Source: Lindgomyces ingoldianus
Lineage: Eukaryota; Ascomycota; Dothideomycetes; Pleosporales; Lindgomycetaceae
Length of the DNA stretch: 64,000 nucleotides
Reading direction: 5' to 3'
Assembly: GCF_010093535.1 (NCBI RefSeq)
Contig: NW_022985162.1
Location: 2,330,637 to 2,394,636, forward strand
Part shown: in pieces, positions 1 through 11,820 of the stretch
Numbering within the stretch: the first letter of the stretch is position 1
How the letters are laid out: the number at the start of each line of letters is the position of its first letter
Position numbers and translations under genes: made by a program
Notes under the pieces: generated by a model
The model's database searches: none
Told to the model about the DNA's origin: nothing
Seen by the model: only the letters and a program-made list of their open reading frames with translations

Positions 1-628
1 TGCCGGCGATGGAGACAGAGGATGCGCCGGCGTGCCAGAGGATCGACTTTCCAGGAGTGAAGTTGGCGATGAGGTACATGGCTTGAGTGGCTGTTATCCA
101 TGTCTGTTCGCCTGTCAACTTTCGCGGTTTAGAAGGAGACCATTTCGCCCTTCGAATATGGAAAAAGAAGGGGCGAAGCATGAATAAGAATACCTCAGGA
201 ATACCAGCACACTGCTCCCAGCTCAACTCTTTCGGCTTGTGCACAAGCAGATGCGTGCTGACGGCAATATATTCTGCATACGCGCCTCCATATGCAAGTC
301 CAAACACCTCATCTCCAACTTTGAACCCCTTCTCAGGGCTCTCGCCTACTGCTTCAATTACCCCAGAGAACTCTACGCCTAATGTCTTCGGCGCTCCGGG
401 AGGAACAGGGTATTGTCCCTCACGCTGTGAAAGGTCCATGCGGTTCAGACCGAATGCCTTTATTTTTACGAGGGCTTGTGCGCCGGTTGGTTTAGGTTTC
501 GGAATTTCGGTGATGTGGAGAGCGGATATCGGACCCATACCGCCTTTAATATATGGGAGGGGGTCAGAAGGAGGATAGTAAACTCGAAGTGTAGGTTACT
601 GACCAACTGCTCGCATTGTTTCGGACAT
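1..628 (-). CDS. Quinone oxidoreductase (zinc-less MDR family, TP53I3/PIG3-like), 5' part only
   Basis: N-terminal part of an NADPH:quinone oxidoreductase-like medium-chain dehydrogenase; the rest lies left of the window. The start ATG is at 628-626 and gives MSETMRAVG. An intron at 603-544 (donor GTCAGT, acceptor AAAG) joins it to GMGPISALHITEIP. The protein then shows the family GroES-like fold: KIKAFGLNRMDLSQREGQYP, then PKTLGVEFSGVIEAVG, GFKVGDEVFGLAYGGAYAEY and ELSWEQCAGIPEV. A second intron lies near 166-87, followed by TWITATQAMYLIANF and GKSILWHAGASSVSIAG, the start of the NADPH-binding Rossmann part. The catalytic-zinc ligands of true alcohol dehydrogenases are absent, as is usual for quinone reductases. 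The family reduces quinones with NADPH in the cytosol. The class is secure; the exact substrate is not known. Confidence 0.85.
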
Positions 629-1199
629 GGCGAAAGTGAATTGGAAGAGTTGAAGAAGTCTCTAGCTGCAAAAGTTTGGCTCAAAACAAAATGGGAAGTT
701 CAATTGAATTGTAATAGCATTAGGAGAGGAGGATTAGTGCAGAAGAGAAGGTAGCAATTGGGAAGTTTAAAGGGTGGAACGAAGGAACGTGATGACAAAA
801 GTCGGCCTCGGAGCATTAGAAATGACGTTAGCGGGGCTGCTACGTGCGTTAATGGAGCTTAACTCCGCAATCTCTGCGGGGTCATGGTTCATCCGAATTG
901 ATTGGACTGACAAACCTGGACACTATCTTGAAGCTGGATGCAAAGACATAACTGAGCAGAAGATAGACGGTACAAAGGTCCAATATGCCCGGCCTTCTAC
1001 CCTGCTATGCTGACCTGCATCCCTTTCAGCAAGATGCTATTTATCCTTGTCATACATGTCCTATGAGCATCCCAACTTGAACCGTGTAAGAAACCCAAAA
1101 GCTGAAAGTGTACACCCGGAATCCCGTAAAGCATGAAGGCTTCATCTTAGGCAGAGGGAGACCTTCATTGGTGAGCAAAGGACGATCATATGAATCATC
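629..1199. other. Intergenic gap
   Basis: This is the upstream region of the quinone oxidoreductase gene and the downstream region of RFA1, 571 bp. Short open frames on both strands show no recognisable protein, and I see no RNA gene or repeat. Confidence 0.6.
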
Positions 1200-3291
1200 C
1201 TACTGAACGAACAAGCTGTCGGACTCGTTTAGGTCGTACTGCTTCAGGAGCTGGGACAGCTTATGGCACTCCTGGGCATAGTTGAGGGTAGAGATACTCT
1301 GAACCTGATAGCGGGGCCTTCAGAAAGTGTCAGCAATGAACCTCACAGTCTTGGATACGACTTACTTGGGTTGATCTTGATAGGTCTCCATCTTCGCCCT
1401 AACCCTGAAATTGAACGTCTTGCAGGTAGCTTCCTGCAGCGCATCTTTGTAAAGTTGGGTTCCATTGTTGTCATCCTGATCTTTCATGTCCATCAAATCA
1501 TTTCCAGGCATACCAACAATTATTCGTCCAGCGTCATCGAAGCAGCTCAACCAAAGCTGACCAGTATGGTCAGCAACGTTGACGCTGAGAACATATCGAT
1601 ATTCAGGTTTTGGCCACTTTCGCTGGCATTTCTCGCACCACCATTCGTTTGGGTTCTCTTCGATCACCTTCTTGTTGCAGTTTGATGTTGAGCAAGCCGG
1701 ATACGCCACCACGGTGTTCTTGACAAAGACGACGGAGGCTTTGAGGTTGAAATATGACGGTGTATCGTTTAGATAACTCTCTTCCTCAACTATTTGAGAG
1801 ATGAGTTTGCCATCATTTCTTGCGCCACCGCCTACGTTGCTCGACAGACTTTGATGCGTAGCGAATTGAGCATTTTGACCAGCCGCATTGTACCATCCTC
1901 TCAGTTTGTGTGCGTCATCGATATCGGGGTCCACGGATATCGAACCTGAGCTGAGAAGGCTCAAACTCTTGCCTCCAAAGTCAGAGACTTTCACACCCTT
2001 GAATGCAATGATGGATTCAAGGGGGGAATCAAAAGATTGCGCGGTAGTACCCCATATTGTTAACCGGATTGATGTTTGAGTGTCGTCAGCAAGCGTAAGG
2101 TCCCGTTTACTGAAATCCTTGTTGGTGTTTTTCGAGGTAATCGTGCTTATCTCGCCAACTTCCTTCAACACCCCAATAGTGTCGATAGTACTGTCTTTTT
2201 CTACAGAGCCAAGATCGCCAATTTTCGTGAAGTTGTACCGGATTTGGGGGGCATTATCTTGATCTTCAGCCTAGAACAAAGGTTAGGTATTGGGCAATGG
2301 TCTCCGGAAATGAATATTACCTTTTCAACTTCCGTGTCCCTCTCGAAATGCAGTTCGTAGTCGTTTGCTAGATTAGAGAACTGCTTCTTCGCAAGCGTCA
2401 CTCTGCATGGAGCGGATATGTAGTAAACCGTTCCTTCCTGAAACAGGTCATACAGCCTATCGCAGGCATCGTTGAAGCCAGTGGCCCGGATCTCTCCAGT
2501 ATCGTCTAGCAAGTTCACACTAAACAGCTTTCCTTCTCCTTTTGTGTTGTGCCATGTCTTGATCTCTCCCTTGTGAGTGCATCGCGCCCGGATTGTCCAT
2601 TTATGAGTGTATGGAGAGAGAGATTCGATAGGATAGAGATGCGGGTGAGCAGCCGTTCCGGGGTTGCTATTATGGACGGGAAGGGACACCTGCTGCTTTT
2701 GGGGAGGCTGTGGTGGTTTGCTTCCGTAGAATCCACCACCGGAGATAGCTGAAGGTTGGGGCTTCTCATCTTTTATATCAAGCGCATCGGGAGTTCCGAT
2801 CTTTTCCAACTCGCCGTACTGCTCAAGAACCTCAACTTCCATGAGAATTAAGATCCTGCAAAGGCATTAATATACCAGCTCTGGCAGGATACAGGCGGCC
2901 CGACATACTTCTTCTCCTTCACCTGCTGAGGATTGTACTTCAACAATCTGACGATGGAGCCTTTCTTAAGCTTTCCATCGGTAATGACCTCGTTGGCCGC
3001 TACCTCGCATGAGCACTCTCCAACATCTACAGACGGTAAACATACCGGTTGCAAGCATGGTCTGGATGAAGTTCCGGATGTCACTCAGTACGACACGGAA
3101 ACGTTGCTGAGGATTGACATCTCCAGCCTTGGACTCCATAGCTTTGATCTGCACGCATTGCATGACAGGACATGCTACAATGCAGCCTCCGGGCTCGAAA
3201 ATACTCCTGTGGAAGGGTGAGTGAAAGCATACAGGCATGATCAATGGGGAACTCACCGGATAGCGCCTTGCGTTATTGCTTGTTCTGCCAT
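1200..3291 (-). CDS. RFA1: Replication protein A large subunit (RPA70)
   Basis: Large subunit of the heterotrimeric single-stranded-DNA-binding complex RPA, used in replication, repair and recombination. I assemble six exons. Exon 1 encodes MAEQAITQGAIR (start 3291). Exon 2 holds the N-terminal protein-interaction OB fold (PVMQCVQIKAM, RFRVVLSDIRNFIQTMLAT). A short exon (GKLKKGSIVRLLKYN) follows, then IKTWHNTKGEGKLFSVNLLD (DNA-binding OB fold A). Next comes OB fold B (TSIRLTIWG, AFKGVKVSDFGGKSLS) and fold C with the C4 zinc ribbon (CSTSNC...CEKC). The last exon gives the C-terminal trimerisation end YQVQSISTLNYAQECHKL, stop at 1202-1200. Every junction restores expected RPA70 sequence. A palindrome with an MCB core lies 85 bp upstream of the start. 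It is transcribed away from the hydrolase gene, sharing a 248 bp promoter. Confidence 0.96.
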
Positions 3292-3375
3292 ACTAACCGA
3301 CTTCTTTAGCTGCGATATGGACTGGAACGGAGAAAGGGTTTTGGAGTAGCAAGACGAGGTTGAGAGAAATTAGGC

Positions 3376-3394
3376 TCGACGCGTCGCGCGTCGA
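3376..3394. promoter_or_regulatory. 19-nt perfect palindrome with MluI cell-cycle box (MCB)
   Basis: TCGACGCG-TCG-CGCGTCGA is a perfect 8-nt inverted repeat around a 3-nt centre. It contains ACGCGT at 3379-3384, the MBF (Mbp1/Swi6) core that drives G1/S transcription of replication genes in yeasts. It lies 85 bp upstream of the RFA1 start, in the promoter shared with the hydrolase gene. The role in this organism is inferred. Confidence 0.6.
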
Positions 3395-3408
3395 ACGGGT
3401 CGGCACCC

Positions 3409-3414
3409 CACGTG
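3409..3414. promoter_or_regulatory. CACGTG E-box in the RFA1/hydrolase divergent promoter
   Basis: A CACGTG palindrome, the core for bHLH factors, sits in the 248 bp region between RFA1 and the hydrolase gene. A single hexamer can occur by chance, so its function is unproven. Confidence 0.35.
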
Positions 3415-3539
3415 ATAGCCTCTCCCCGCACTAACCCGATTAAACGGAGCGAGCCACCTGCTCTGACCTACGTAATCGGACCATGCTTCGACATTCACTG
3501 CCACCACCCTTCACGATTCGCTGAACTAATCACACAAAC

Positions 3540-4740
3540 ATGGCCGAAGACGAAATCGCTACAAAGGCTCCCGAAAGCGATGCCCAACAAGCACCCGCTG
3601 ATCCAGTGGTGCAGGGCGTGTTTCCCGACGACACGAGAGCACAAGCCGGGCCCAGTATGGGTGTAAGGAGCCCGCTATTGAGCTCTCTCTCTCGTACTGA
3701 CTTACTTAGGAGCACTGTGTGACGGATAGACCTACTCGTATGCTTATCCCACCCCTTACTTGAATAGCGATTGACCGTCTCGCAGCTTCCGGAGAGATGC
3801 CCACGGGTGTTGGTTGCTCTTTGATGGCGCCATTGATGGAACAAAGCTGATTCATTGCAGGAATTGTCCAAACTAGGCGGCGTAGATGTATGACCTTCGA
3901 CATTGCATAGACTCTACTGTATGTTACTTACGGTAAACTGTATAGGTTTACATTGCGAAACCCGCCGACTACCCACATTCGCCATCGAAGCTCCTCCTCC
4001 TTCTAACCGGCGGCACCGGCCTCATGTCGACCAACAATCAGCTCCAAGCCGACAAATATGCCTCGGAAGGCTTCCTCGTGGTGATGCCTGATCAATTCGA
4101 AGGCAACCCTGCACCAAATAGTGTTGACATGACCAAGATCGACGAGCATCCCTCCTTCCTCGAGCAAGTCAAGCTTAAGACAGCCGAGACATTTAAATCG
4201 TTCCTCATCGACATGTGGCTTGCCTACCATACACCAGAGAGAGTCCTCCCGCTACTACACAAGGTGATTGAAGGCGCGAAGGAAGAGTTCGCGGATGCTG
4301 TCTCAAACGGAGGAGGCATATACGGTGTGGGCTACTGCTTTGGCGCGAAGTATATCCTCATACTATCCGGCGAGCACCCCGATACAGCTACATGGGGTCA
4401 AGCTCCTCCAAAAGATGAGGAACAAGGTGTTGTCAAGAAAGAGCCTTTAATTAAGGCGGGCGCAGTCGCACATGGCACAATGGTTACAAAGGAGGATCTG
4501 GAGGCTGTTAAATCGCCCACCTACATCGCAGCTGTGGAGAATGATCCCCTATTCTCTGAAGAAGAGGTCTTAACACCCGGACGTAAGGCGATGGAGAAGA
4601 ACGGCGTTGAACACGAGATCCAGACATTTTCTGGGGTTCCGCACGGGTTCGCCGTGCTAGGAGATTACGATGACCCAAAGATCAAGCAGCTACAGGCCCA
4701 GGCATTCGGGCAGATGCTTGGCTGGATCCAGGGTCACTAG
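3540..4740 (+). CDS. Dienelactone hydrolase family protein (carboxymethylenebutenolidase-like)
   Basis: Alpha/beta hydrolase of the DLH family; fungal members are cytosolic and mostly of unknown substrate. I assemble five exons: 3540-3662, 3710-3737, 3786-3806, 3861-3887 and 3946-4740. The three central exons are only 28, 21 and 27 nt and encode EHCVTDRPTP, SGEMPTG and ELSKLGGVD. The junctions restore the usual fungal DLH start, ending in VYIAKPADYPHSPSKLLLLL. The nucleophile elbow is GVGYCFGAKY with the family cysteine in place of serine. ENDPLF supplies the acidic residue and GVPHGFAV the histidine, so the Cys-Asp-His triad looks intact. The N-terminal 40 residues are acidic and disordered-looking. 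The stop is TAG at 4738-4740. Confidence 0.93.
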
Positions 4741-5023
4741 ATGTGCTGTGCTTGAACGGTTTCTCTCCGGTATTGCATCTTTCTATGGAATTTCTGGCGT
4801 TGGTGGGCTGGGACTCTGGTTACTATACCTATACCACCCAAAATGGAGATCGTAACTGCGATGCCTTCTCCAAATTACCAACAGAGAACGCCTTCTAGTG
4901 CTCATATGCGAATGCTATGCCGTCTTTTGCAGACTTCCTCTTCCAAAACAGTTATATGGGCGGGCTGCTCTTCTCCAAACCAAGCATGCACACCCCTTTA
5001 CATACGCTCTCATAGAACACTCC

Positions 5024-5879
5024 TCATATCAGCTCAATATCTCCACTCAAAACCGCCCTTCTCACGGCACTCCACCTTATAACACTAACATCCCCCCTCT
5101 GTATCTCAAATCTTTTATCGGTCCCCTCAACTACCACCTCCCCCACATCTCTCAACGCCCGACAGAAAACAGCCGTATCCTCGTCGGGTTTTTCAATCAT
5201 GCTTACCCCACCCGCCGTATCATCTAGCCTTTGCAGCGCGGCCGGGAACTGCGACAGGAAAGAGGACGCGTAGTGTTGGGATAGTAGGGCTTGGTGTTGT
5301 GTCAGGTATTGGAGTTCGCTTGGGGAGAGGAGGGTCGGGTTCGAAGTATGAGTTTGTAGTACGTGGAGGGGGTGGGAGTCTATCTGTAGGGTTGTTAGAA
5401 AGCACCATGAATGGAGCAGGGGATGGAGCAGGGAATGGGGAAGGGGATATACCTTTTTTATCCGCGCTCGCAGGAAGCTACGAACGAGAAACTTGAAGCG
5501 CTCTAATTCCGTCTGTATAATGATGAGTTTGAAACCCGATTTCGGGTCCATGTTGCCTGTCTGCTCTTCCACGAGCTCGATCTAACATGCCACTTCCTGT
5601 TAGCTTCCCCTTCTTGCTCACTCCACACACTCTCTCTCCCCTCTCCAAATTCCATGTCCCTTACACCCTCCCAATCCCTTAACCGCTTGTCTAATGAAGT
5701 ACCATACACACCTGCTTCCGTATCCTCTCTAACACTCTCTCCATCAGCGCATCCGGGTAGAGCAGGAGTTCTGGCGCAACACGTTCCGCGACCCACGCGC
5801 GCGTCAATTCCTGCAAGTCGCGTGTTTCCTTCGGGATGGCATCGGCCGTGACTTCGGCGAGGAGGTCATCGATATCCAT
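5024..5879 (-). CDS. SLD5: GINS complex subunit SLD5
   Basis: Subunit of the GINS tetramer (Sld5-Psf1-Psf2-Psf3), which with Cdc45 and Mcm2-7 forms the replicative CMG helicase. Three exons. Exon 1 (5879-5712) starts [11 protein letters not shown] and contains [16 protein letters not shown] and [12 protein letters not shown]. Intron 5711-5582 leads into [19 protein letters not shown] and [20 protein letters not shown], the most conserved part of Sld5. A second intron begins GTATATCC after ARIKK, has no in-frame stop, and is followed by [12 protein letters not shown]. The C-terminal B domain ([20 protein letters not shown]) ends the protein at LSGDIELI, stop 5026-5024. The length of roughly 235 residues fits the family. 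It is the second replication gene within 3 kb of RFA1. Confidence 0.94.
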
Positions 5880-7075
5880 TGTAGCACTTGATCTCGTCGA
5901 CGATTCATGAACGAAACTTTTACGAGGCTGGTGGAATGGTTTGAGATCGCAGATCGGATCGCGGGGCAGGGATGTGGGGTGAAGGGCGATGATCGACCGC
6001 TAGTTCACTCGTGTGCTGATTGGATAATAAATTCACAATTCACCTGCGTGATTCACTGTTCCCAAGCACTGGCAACGAGCTTAACATGATACTGTTCAAT
6101 TCCCTGACGATAAACGCAAACAGATCCTAATCTACCATCGTCCCGTCAAGAATCCACTACATTACGACGAGGTACTTGTTCTCCTCTCCTTCTCACAACT
6201 TTCTCTGCCAGCGGCCGCCAACCATCCATCAATCCATACCATATATACACTGATTGTTCTCATCTACACACTTTTGCGACCCCGGCCCGCAGAGAAAAAG
6301 GAGTAGCAGATAAGCACAACCGAGGCATGAAAGTGGATGTGAAAAAAGAGGAAGAGGCGTTCCCTTTTTGTAGCCCAAAGAGGATAATGCAAAAGAAGAG
6401 AGAAAAGGGGACTGGAGGAATGGGATTCTGGATGAGGGGATTCTGTTTGCGTGACAAGTACCGAGATAAACGGGGAAGCAGTTTGGAGGAAGAGCATTTC
6501 AATGAGACGGTTGGAGCATAGGGTTGTGATCAGTGTACGCGGCGCGTAGGCCCGTAGTTGTTCGTGATGATGGGTTGGTAGATGTTCTTTGCGAGCTTGA
6601 GAGCATATTTCAGCTCCGCAGGTTGCACGAATGTAGATCCATGAGGATAGGCATGAATAACAAAAGAAATTAGAAATTCACGAGGCAGCTGTCTACGGCT
6701 GCGCCATCGGGTTGCTAAAACCGAAGTGGTTTCTTATAGCAAGCCCCTCGCGAGGATGGTAAGACCAGCCCAGGCCTTGGAAACCTTGGGGGTATAATGC
6801 GAAGAAGAAGAAATGGAGAGTCGAAGGGCCAACTGGAGCAGTCCGAAAGGTCTGACTAGGGTCAAAATAGCTTTTCCGTCCAATTGAAACCGCAGTTCGA
6901 TGCACATAGGGTCAAGATGGTAATCGCTCGAACGCCACAAGGATGAAACGGAAATGTGACCGAAATGCCGATGCCGTAGGGAATTCGAATGCCTTAATCA
7001 ATAACGCCGTAATTCTGATTCACCATGAGCACAGTTGAGGATCGTGGAAATATCGTGGGCCTCCAGGTTCTAGGC
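5880..7075. other. Intergenic gap of 1.2 kb
   Basis: This is the SLD5 upstream region and the CDC25 3' region. Short ORFs near 6260-6520 are low-complexity (K/E-rich in one frame, S/F-rich in the other) and look like chance. No gene, tRNA or repeat was recognised. Confidence 0.6.
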
Positions 7076-8980
7076 TTAGTATGAAGCCATGCGACGAGAG
7101 GCGCCTATTCGTCCAATGTTGAATGTATCATCGCCTCCAAGCGTCAAAATCCCACCTGTCTTTGACCTGGCGATGCCCGTAGGGCTGTCTTCCATCTGGC
7201 ATGATTGTTGTCCAAAAGCAAAAGTCTGTGCCCGGTTGAGTTTTGAGCGTTGACGAAGCTTGTTCATGCCACGCTCGCAGGCATTCTCATGTTCCTTGGC
7301 GTCCATCCGGAGGTAATTCTGAGGAAAACAGCGGGATCGATGGGACTCGTAGAATGAGCTGTAACCTCCATCCAAGATGTATACCTCGGGGTACGTAAGT
7401 TTGGGATAGCGAAAGGAGTTCACCTTTCGGTCCTCGTGACGCACAAACTTGGCCCTGGATAGAATGTCAGTGGGGAACAGCATGCTACGACCTGCCGACT
7501 TACATGAGAGGTGCGCGATGTGCGGAGTATTCGCAGTGGAAGATGAGAAGAGTATTTGAGGCCGAAACTGGGTCGAAAAGCTCTTTAGCGAGCTGCTCCT
7601 TCTCACAGAAGTTTAATGCGCCTTTAATGTGACCCCCTTGGTATTCATACTCAAACCGACAATCAATAATAGCGACTTTTTCAAACTCGTGATTGTAATC
7701 ACCATTGAGAACGTCTATCAAGGTCATATCCGTTATGCGTGGAAGGCTGTCAGGCTCGTTCGGGGGAGTGAAATGTGGGAGCTTGAGGGAAGGAGTGTCG
7801 TCGACATCCATCACAGCTTGTAAACCACTGGGTGTATAATTGTCCTTGTCCTGATTCTGGTTCATCACGTCGCCGGGGTGTTCGTACATACTCAGAGATC
7901 GCCTGAACTTGCTAGGACGTCGCGAAGGCGGCCCGGCAGGTTTCCTAATGTTGGCACTGAGGGGCGACCCATTCGCACGAGACATGTTCGTGTTGATGGA
8001 GAACGGCTTAGACTTCGAAACACCTACCGAAGGGTTCGAAAACATTTTACGTTCTTGGGGAGGCGACGCGGTAAAGCATTCGTCCAACGAGGGCGATGGT
8101 GCATTCGAGAATGCATCGTATGCACCGAACTTGAATGCCGGCAAGGAGCTGTTCTCCTTTGATTTGAAGGATACAGTGTTAGTTGAGTAATTCTTATTCC
8201 GAGCAAGAGATGGTCGAAGCAGGATAGATCTCCTCCGCCTTGGACTCGTTAGCATGGTCCTTCTGACAGTGGATAGGAAAATAACTGACTCAGTGGCAGA
8301 TACCGGCCTCGGCACCTCTAAATAAGGAGGCTGGGGTGCAATCTCGCATGGCGACAGCATGTCCTCCTCTGAAGCCGGAGTCGATTCTGGTGTTGGAGAT
8401 GGGATAGACCGCTCGGTAACAAAGCTAAAGGGTGCTTTGTGAGGTAGAGGCGAGATGTCCATTGAATCAGGGCCAAAGCTAGGAGACGACGATGGGATTG
8501 GTGGTGTCCTAACGCCTTCCCACCGGACTGGTGGGGTTGTGGTTCCTTCTGCGTTCGTCAAGATCAGCACTGCGGACATCTGTACCGAAACGTCAAGAAT
8601 TCTTACCTCGATTGTCCAATGGTTGAAACAGGTTCGAGGTGAAGAGCGATCGGCGAGGAGTTACGAGCTGGGGACTATAATTATGTTGAGCAGCAATCCC
8701 CGTGAGCTCGGAATGTAAGGAAAGGGTACCTTTGGTCGACATGCAGATTCGAGGACATGTCGGCCGCCAGACTCGCTGTCGGCGAAGACCCTCGCACCGG
8801 CTGCAATGTGAAGTAGTCCGCGTTCGTCTTTTTCATGCTCTTATCCTTGAAGTTGAAGTTCTTTGCGCTGAAGGTGTGCGTGGCAAACAGCGGCTTGGAG
8901 GGTAGCAGGTCGCGTCGGTAGCCCCAGGGCGCGGGCATGGCCGGCGGGTGCATGGCCGCCAGAGGCGATGACATCTCCAT
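7076..8980 (-). CDS. MIH1: M-phase inducer phosphatase (CDC25 / Mih1 family)
   Basis: Dual-specificity phosphatase that removes the inhibitory tyrosine phosphate from Cdk1 to trigger mitosis. The catalytic rhodanese-like domain is clear: PRITDMTLIDVLNGDY, VAIIDCRFEYEYQGGHIKGA and the P-loop IFHCEYSAHRAPLM, with the catalytic Cys and Arg in the HCX5R arrangement. An intron at 7503-7455 interrupts the sequence after PLM and continues as AKFVRHEDRKVN, then YPEVYILDGGYSSFYE, a CDC25 hallmark. The long N-terminal half is Ser/Pro-rich and disordered (PSFGPDSMDISPLP, IPSPTPESTPAS), as in regulatory regions of this family, and is split by two more introns near 8711 and 8605. I chose ATG 8980 (MEMSSPLAAM) because no earlier in-frame ATG is seen. 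The stop is TAA at 7078-7076. Confidence 0.93.
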
Positions 8981-11820
8981 GACGGCGACGGACGAGTGGT
9001 AAGAGGCCCAATCGGTCGTATAGGTAACGCTGCTGCGAGGGAAACGAGCGTGCGACGTTCTCGGACTCAAACGCTGGCGTTGAGGCTATTGCTGGACCGG
9101 AGGCAGTCGATAAGCATACAAGACAAGAAAATTAATTCCAATCTGAAGATGCTCGCAGTAAATAACCCCAGCTGCTACAGCGATATGAGGAGCGTGCCGG
9201 AGAGGTGGTTATTGGCCCGCAGTAGACATGAGGGCGCAGTCAGGATGGATCAGAGAGCGAGTAGCAGCTGCCCCAGTGGGATATCCAAAAACGACCGACT
9301 TCCTGTGCCAACAACCACGAGAGGAACTAAAGAGGGGAGGAGAGAGGCCTTCTGGGGGACGGAGAAGGTCGAGAGGGAAAGAGAGAGGGCCGCGGGAGCA
9401 GATGAATGAGGTTGCTGAGGATGCCGAGCTGCAGCTTGTCTCCAAGGAAACCTGCAAGCTCGCGGGTGAGGTTAGACGGTGGGTCTAAGCGCCTGCACAC
9501 CGGATGCCTCACCACCAATATTATGCCTGCATCTCGCGGCTCTGGCAGCGGGAGGAAGGATGTGGGTAGTTTGCTCGCCGACAGCCGCTGCTATGTGCTG
9601 ATCCGCTTCAGTTGTCGCAGCAATTGTCTTCAGCAAACTGGGCAATGCGAGATTGATCGAGATCACGCTCACGCTCATGCTCACGCTCACGCATCCTGCA
9701 GTGCCCCCCCCACTACGTCTCTCCAGTAAACAAGACTCGGTATCTGTTTGCCGACTATGGTCCATTTGAACTGATAATCTCTATCTAACACGATGCGTCG
9801 CAGTGGGCGGCGCAGATTCAATGCACACTGAGGAACTCTGTTCGACCTTCGCGAGTGCCCGCTGCATCGCCATTCGAGTGTTTGCAAGCCATGCCGGTTG
9901 TTGCCAGGCAGTTTGGCACGGAGCATCCACATGCGGGCATGTTGCCTGCAAAACGTGTGAAACGACCCAATTCTCCGCTTAAATTCAGCACCGCGCCTTC
10001 GTTCTCTCGAACACCTCCCTGAGGCTTTTTTCCTGGTTGCCCACAATGTCACTTGTGTCGTACCATCGCCTGGGTTACCGCTGAACGGCAGCGTACCAAA
10101 CAACTCTCCAGCGCTAAACCACGCCGCTCAGCTGCTGTCAGCTTGCCATCTCGAGATGCCCACTTGCTCAATTGGGATCTCGAAGACCTGAATCAGCGCT
10201 GAAGCTCTTTCGTCATTGAGACTTGGCATCATCTGGCAAGGAAACGCCCTCGAAGGAGCCCGTGACTGTTCGCTCCCGTTGGCCAAAGCCTGAATCCTCG
10301 AGCAAGGGATTCCCGCCCTCTCTGTATCCTGATTGGGCATGCGGGAGATATCCGTCGTCTAAATTCGTGCAGCGCTGCCGACGTCGCAGCGCTTGAATCC
10401 TGTGAATGGTGCCGTGGACGCCCGGGAACCCCTCTGATCTCATCACCTTAATCCGCATATGGTTGCATAAAACCGGATGGGGCTGCCTCTAACACAGCCT
10501 GTCTTTGTCCGCCTGATGCTTTGGATCGATGTTCTGGCTTTAAATCAACGGTTTTTAGATCATTCACGTCATAGTAAAAGATAACTTCCAAGTTTCCCTC
10601 GTCATTGAAATGTATTGTTTTTGGAGTCAAATCTATTATCAATTGATGTGTCAATCAATTGCCGAAAGCTACAAAACAAATGTTCACGTAATTCGGGGGC
10701 CCCGGGGCCAATGTCGCCATGAGGATACGGGCGGGCTGAAAATATGATCGAGAACCGCCGGACATGCCACGCGTGGAAAATGGACCAACCCAACAATCCG
10801 CTTGCCCAACTCTTAACAGGCCAGTCCCGCTGTTGGGGACCCCACCAAATAACCTGAGGCCCCTCTTCTGCAGAGCTGACAGGCTGCTGTCGCGCTTTGC
10901 CTGGCGCTTGCAGGGTTGTAAAACCGAAGAAGCAGGTCGCGTGTTCGTTCCCAGGTGGACGCGCCTCGTTTAAAGTAAACAAAGCGCTCAAATGCCAGAT
11001 CCCGTGATCCTTCTGGCCAAGTCCGAACACACTCAGAATTTTACCCAGGCCCTGCAAGAGGGTTCGCGTTTCAAGTCCCTTGTCCCTGCACGGTGACAAA
11101 AAGTCATGCGTGAGGCCTTTGCAGCTCACCTAGTTGCTGTTCCTCCGGTCCGACTTGAGCAAAGCTTCCGTTTCAATGTCATGCCGAATCTCAAGATCTC
11201 TGCGTGAGCTGGAACAGTCTCATTCGCGGCGTAGCATTGATGAAAGGCTTCATCCCGGAGGATTACGAAGCATTTTCGGGCGAGTGCTCGAAGCAAAGCA
11301 AAGGAAGAGAAAGCTGCTGACAGTCGTCAGAGGAACCGAGACTTCAATCTTCAATGCTCTCGAATAAGAACCAATCAGAGGTGGGAGCTGGAAAATCTAG
11401 AGTAATTTTTAGCTGTCTCATGTTATTCGCCCACATTCATCATTAATTTAGAAGTCTCCCCGGTTTCACCTTTGCAAAGATCTTCAGGCGCCCAGCCTAA
11501 CATTCTGAGTTGTGAACTCTTGCCCTTGTGCGCTATGCAATGCTTATGCGAAAGGCAGTGAGAGAAAGAGAAATGGGCATCGTGAGGAAGGCCTGTGGTA
11601 GGAAAAGCCATCGCTAATGATGGGGCCATCATTGAAAAGAATCAAATACTGATTGAGTATGTTTCTCAAATCTGATTGTAGACTCTATAGGTGAAATAGT
11701 CGAGGCCCCCTCCTGATTGGGTGTAGCGGGTCGGGAAGAACAATTTCTCCGACGATTATTTTGTCCAGAACTTTTCAGCCATGCACTGTAACCCAAGTTT
11801 TCCCCACCACAACCAACACC
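8981..11820. other. 2.8 kb non-coding region between CDC25 and POL5
   Basis: This is a divergent intergenic region. Frames up to 175 codons occur (for example 10602-11129 on the minus strand), but they lack an ATG start and resemble no family I know. It may hold long 5' leaders of one or both genes. The only repeat I noticed is the hexamer array at 9664-9693. Confidence 0.5.
9664..9693. repeat. Short hexanucleotide tandem repeat (CACGCT)n
   Basis: Five adjacent copies of a 6-bp unit: CACGCT, CACGCT, CATGCT, CACGCT, CACGCA. It is a small imperfect microsatellite in non-coding DNA. Confidence 0.8.

Noticed and set aside
87..578. 163-codon plus-strand frame at the window start
   Set aside because: It is antisense to the quinone oxidoreductase exons, whose minus-strand translation matches the family well.
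10602..11129. 175-codon minus-strand frame between CDC25 and POL5
   Set aside because: It starts at GTG and has no domain-like features. Treated as chance.
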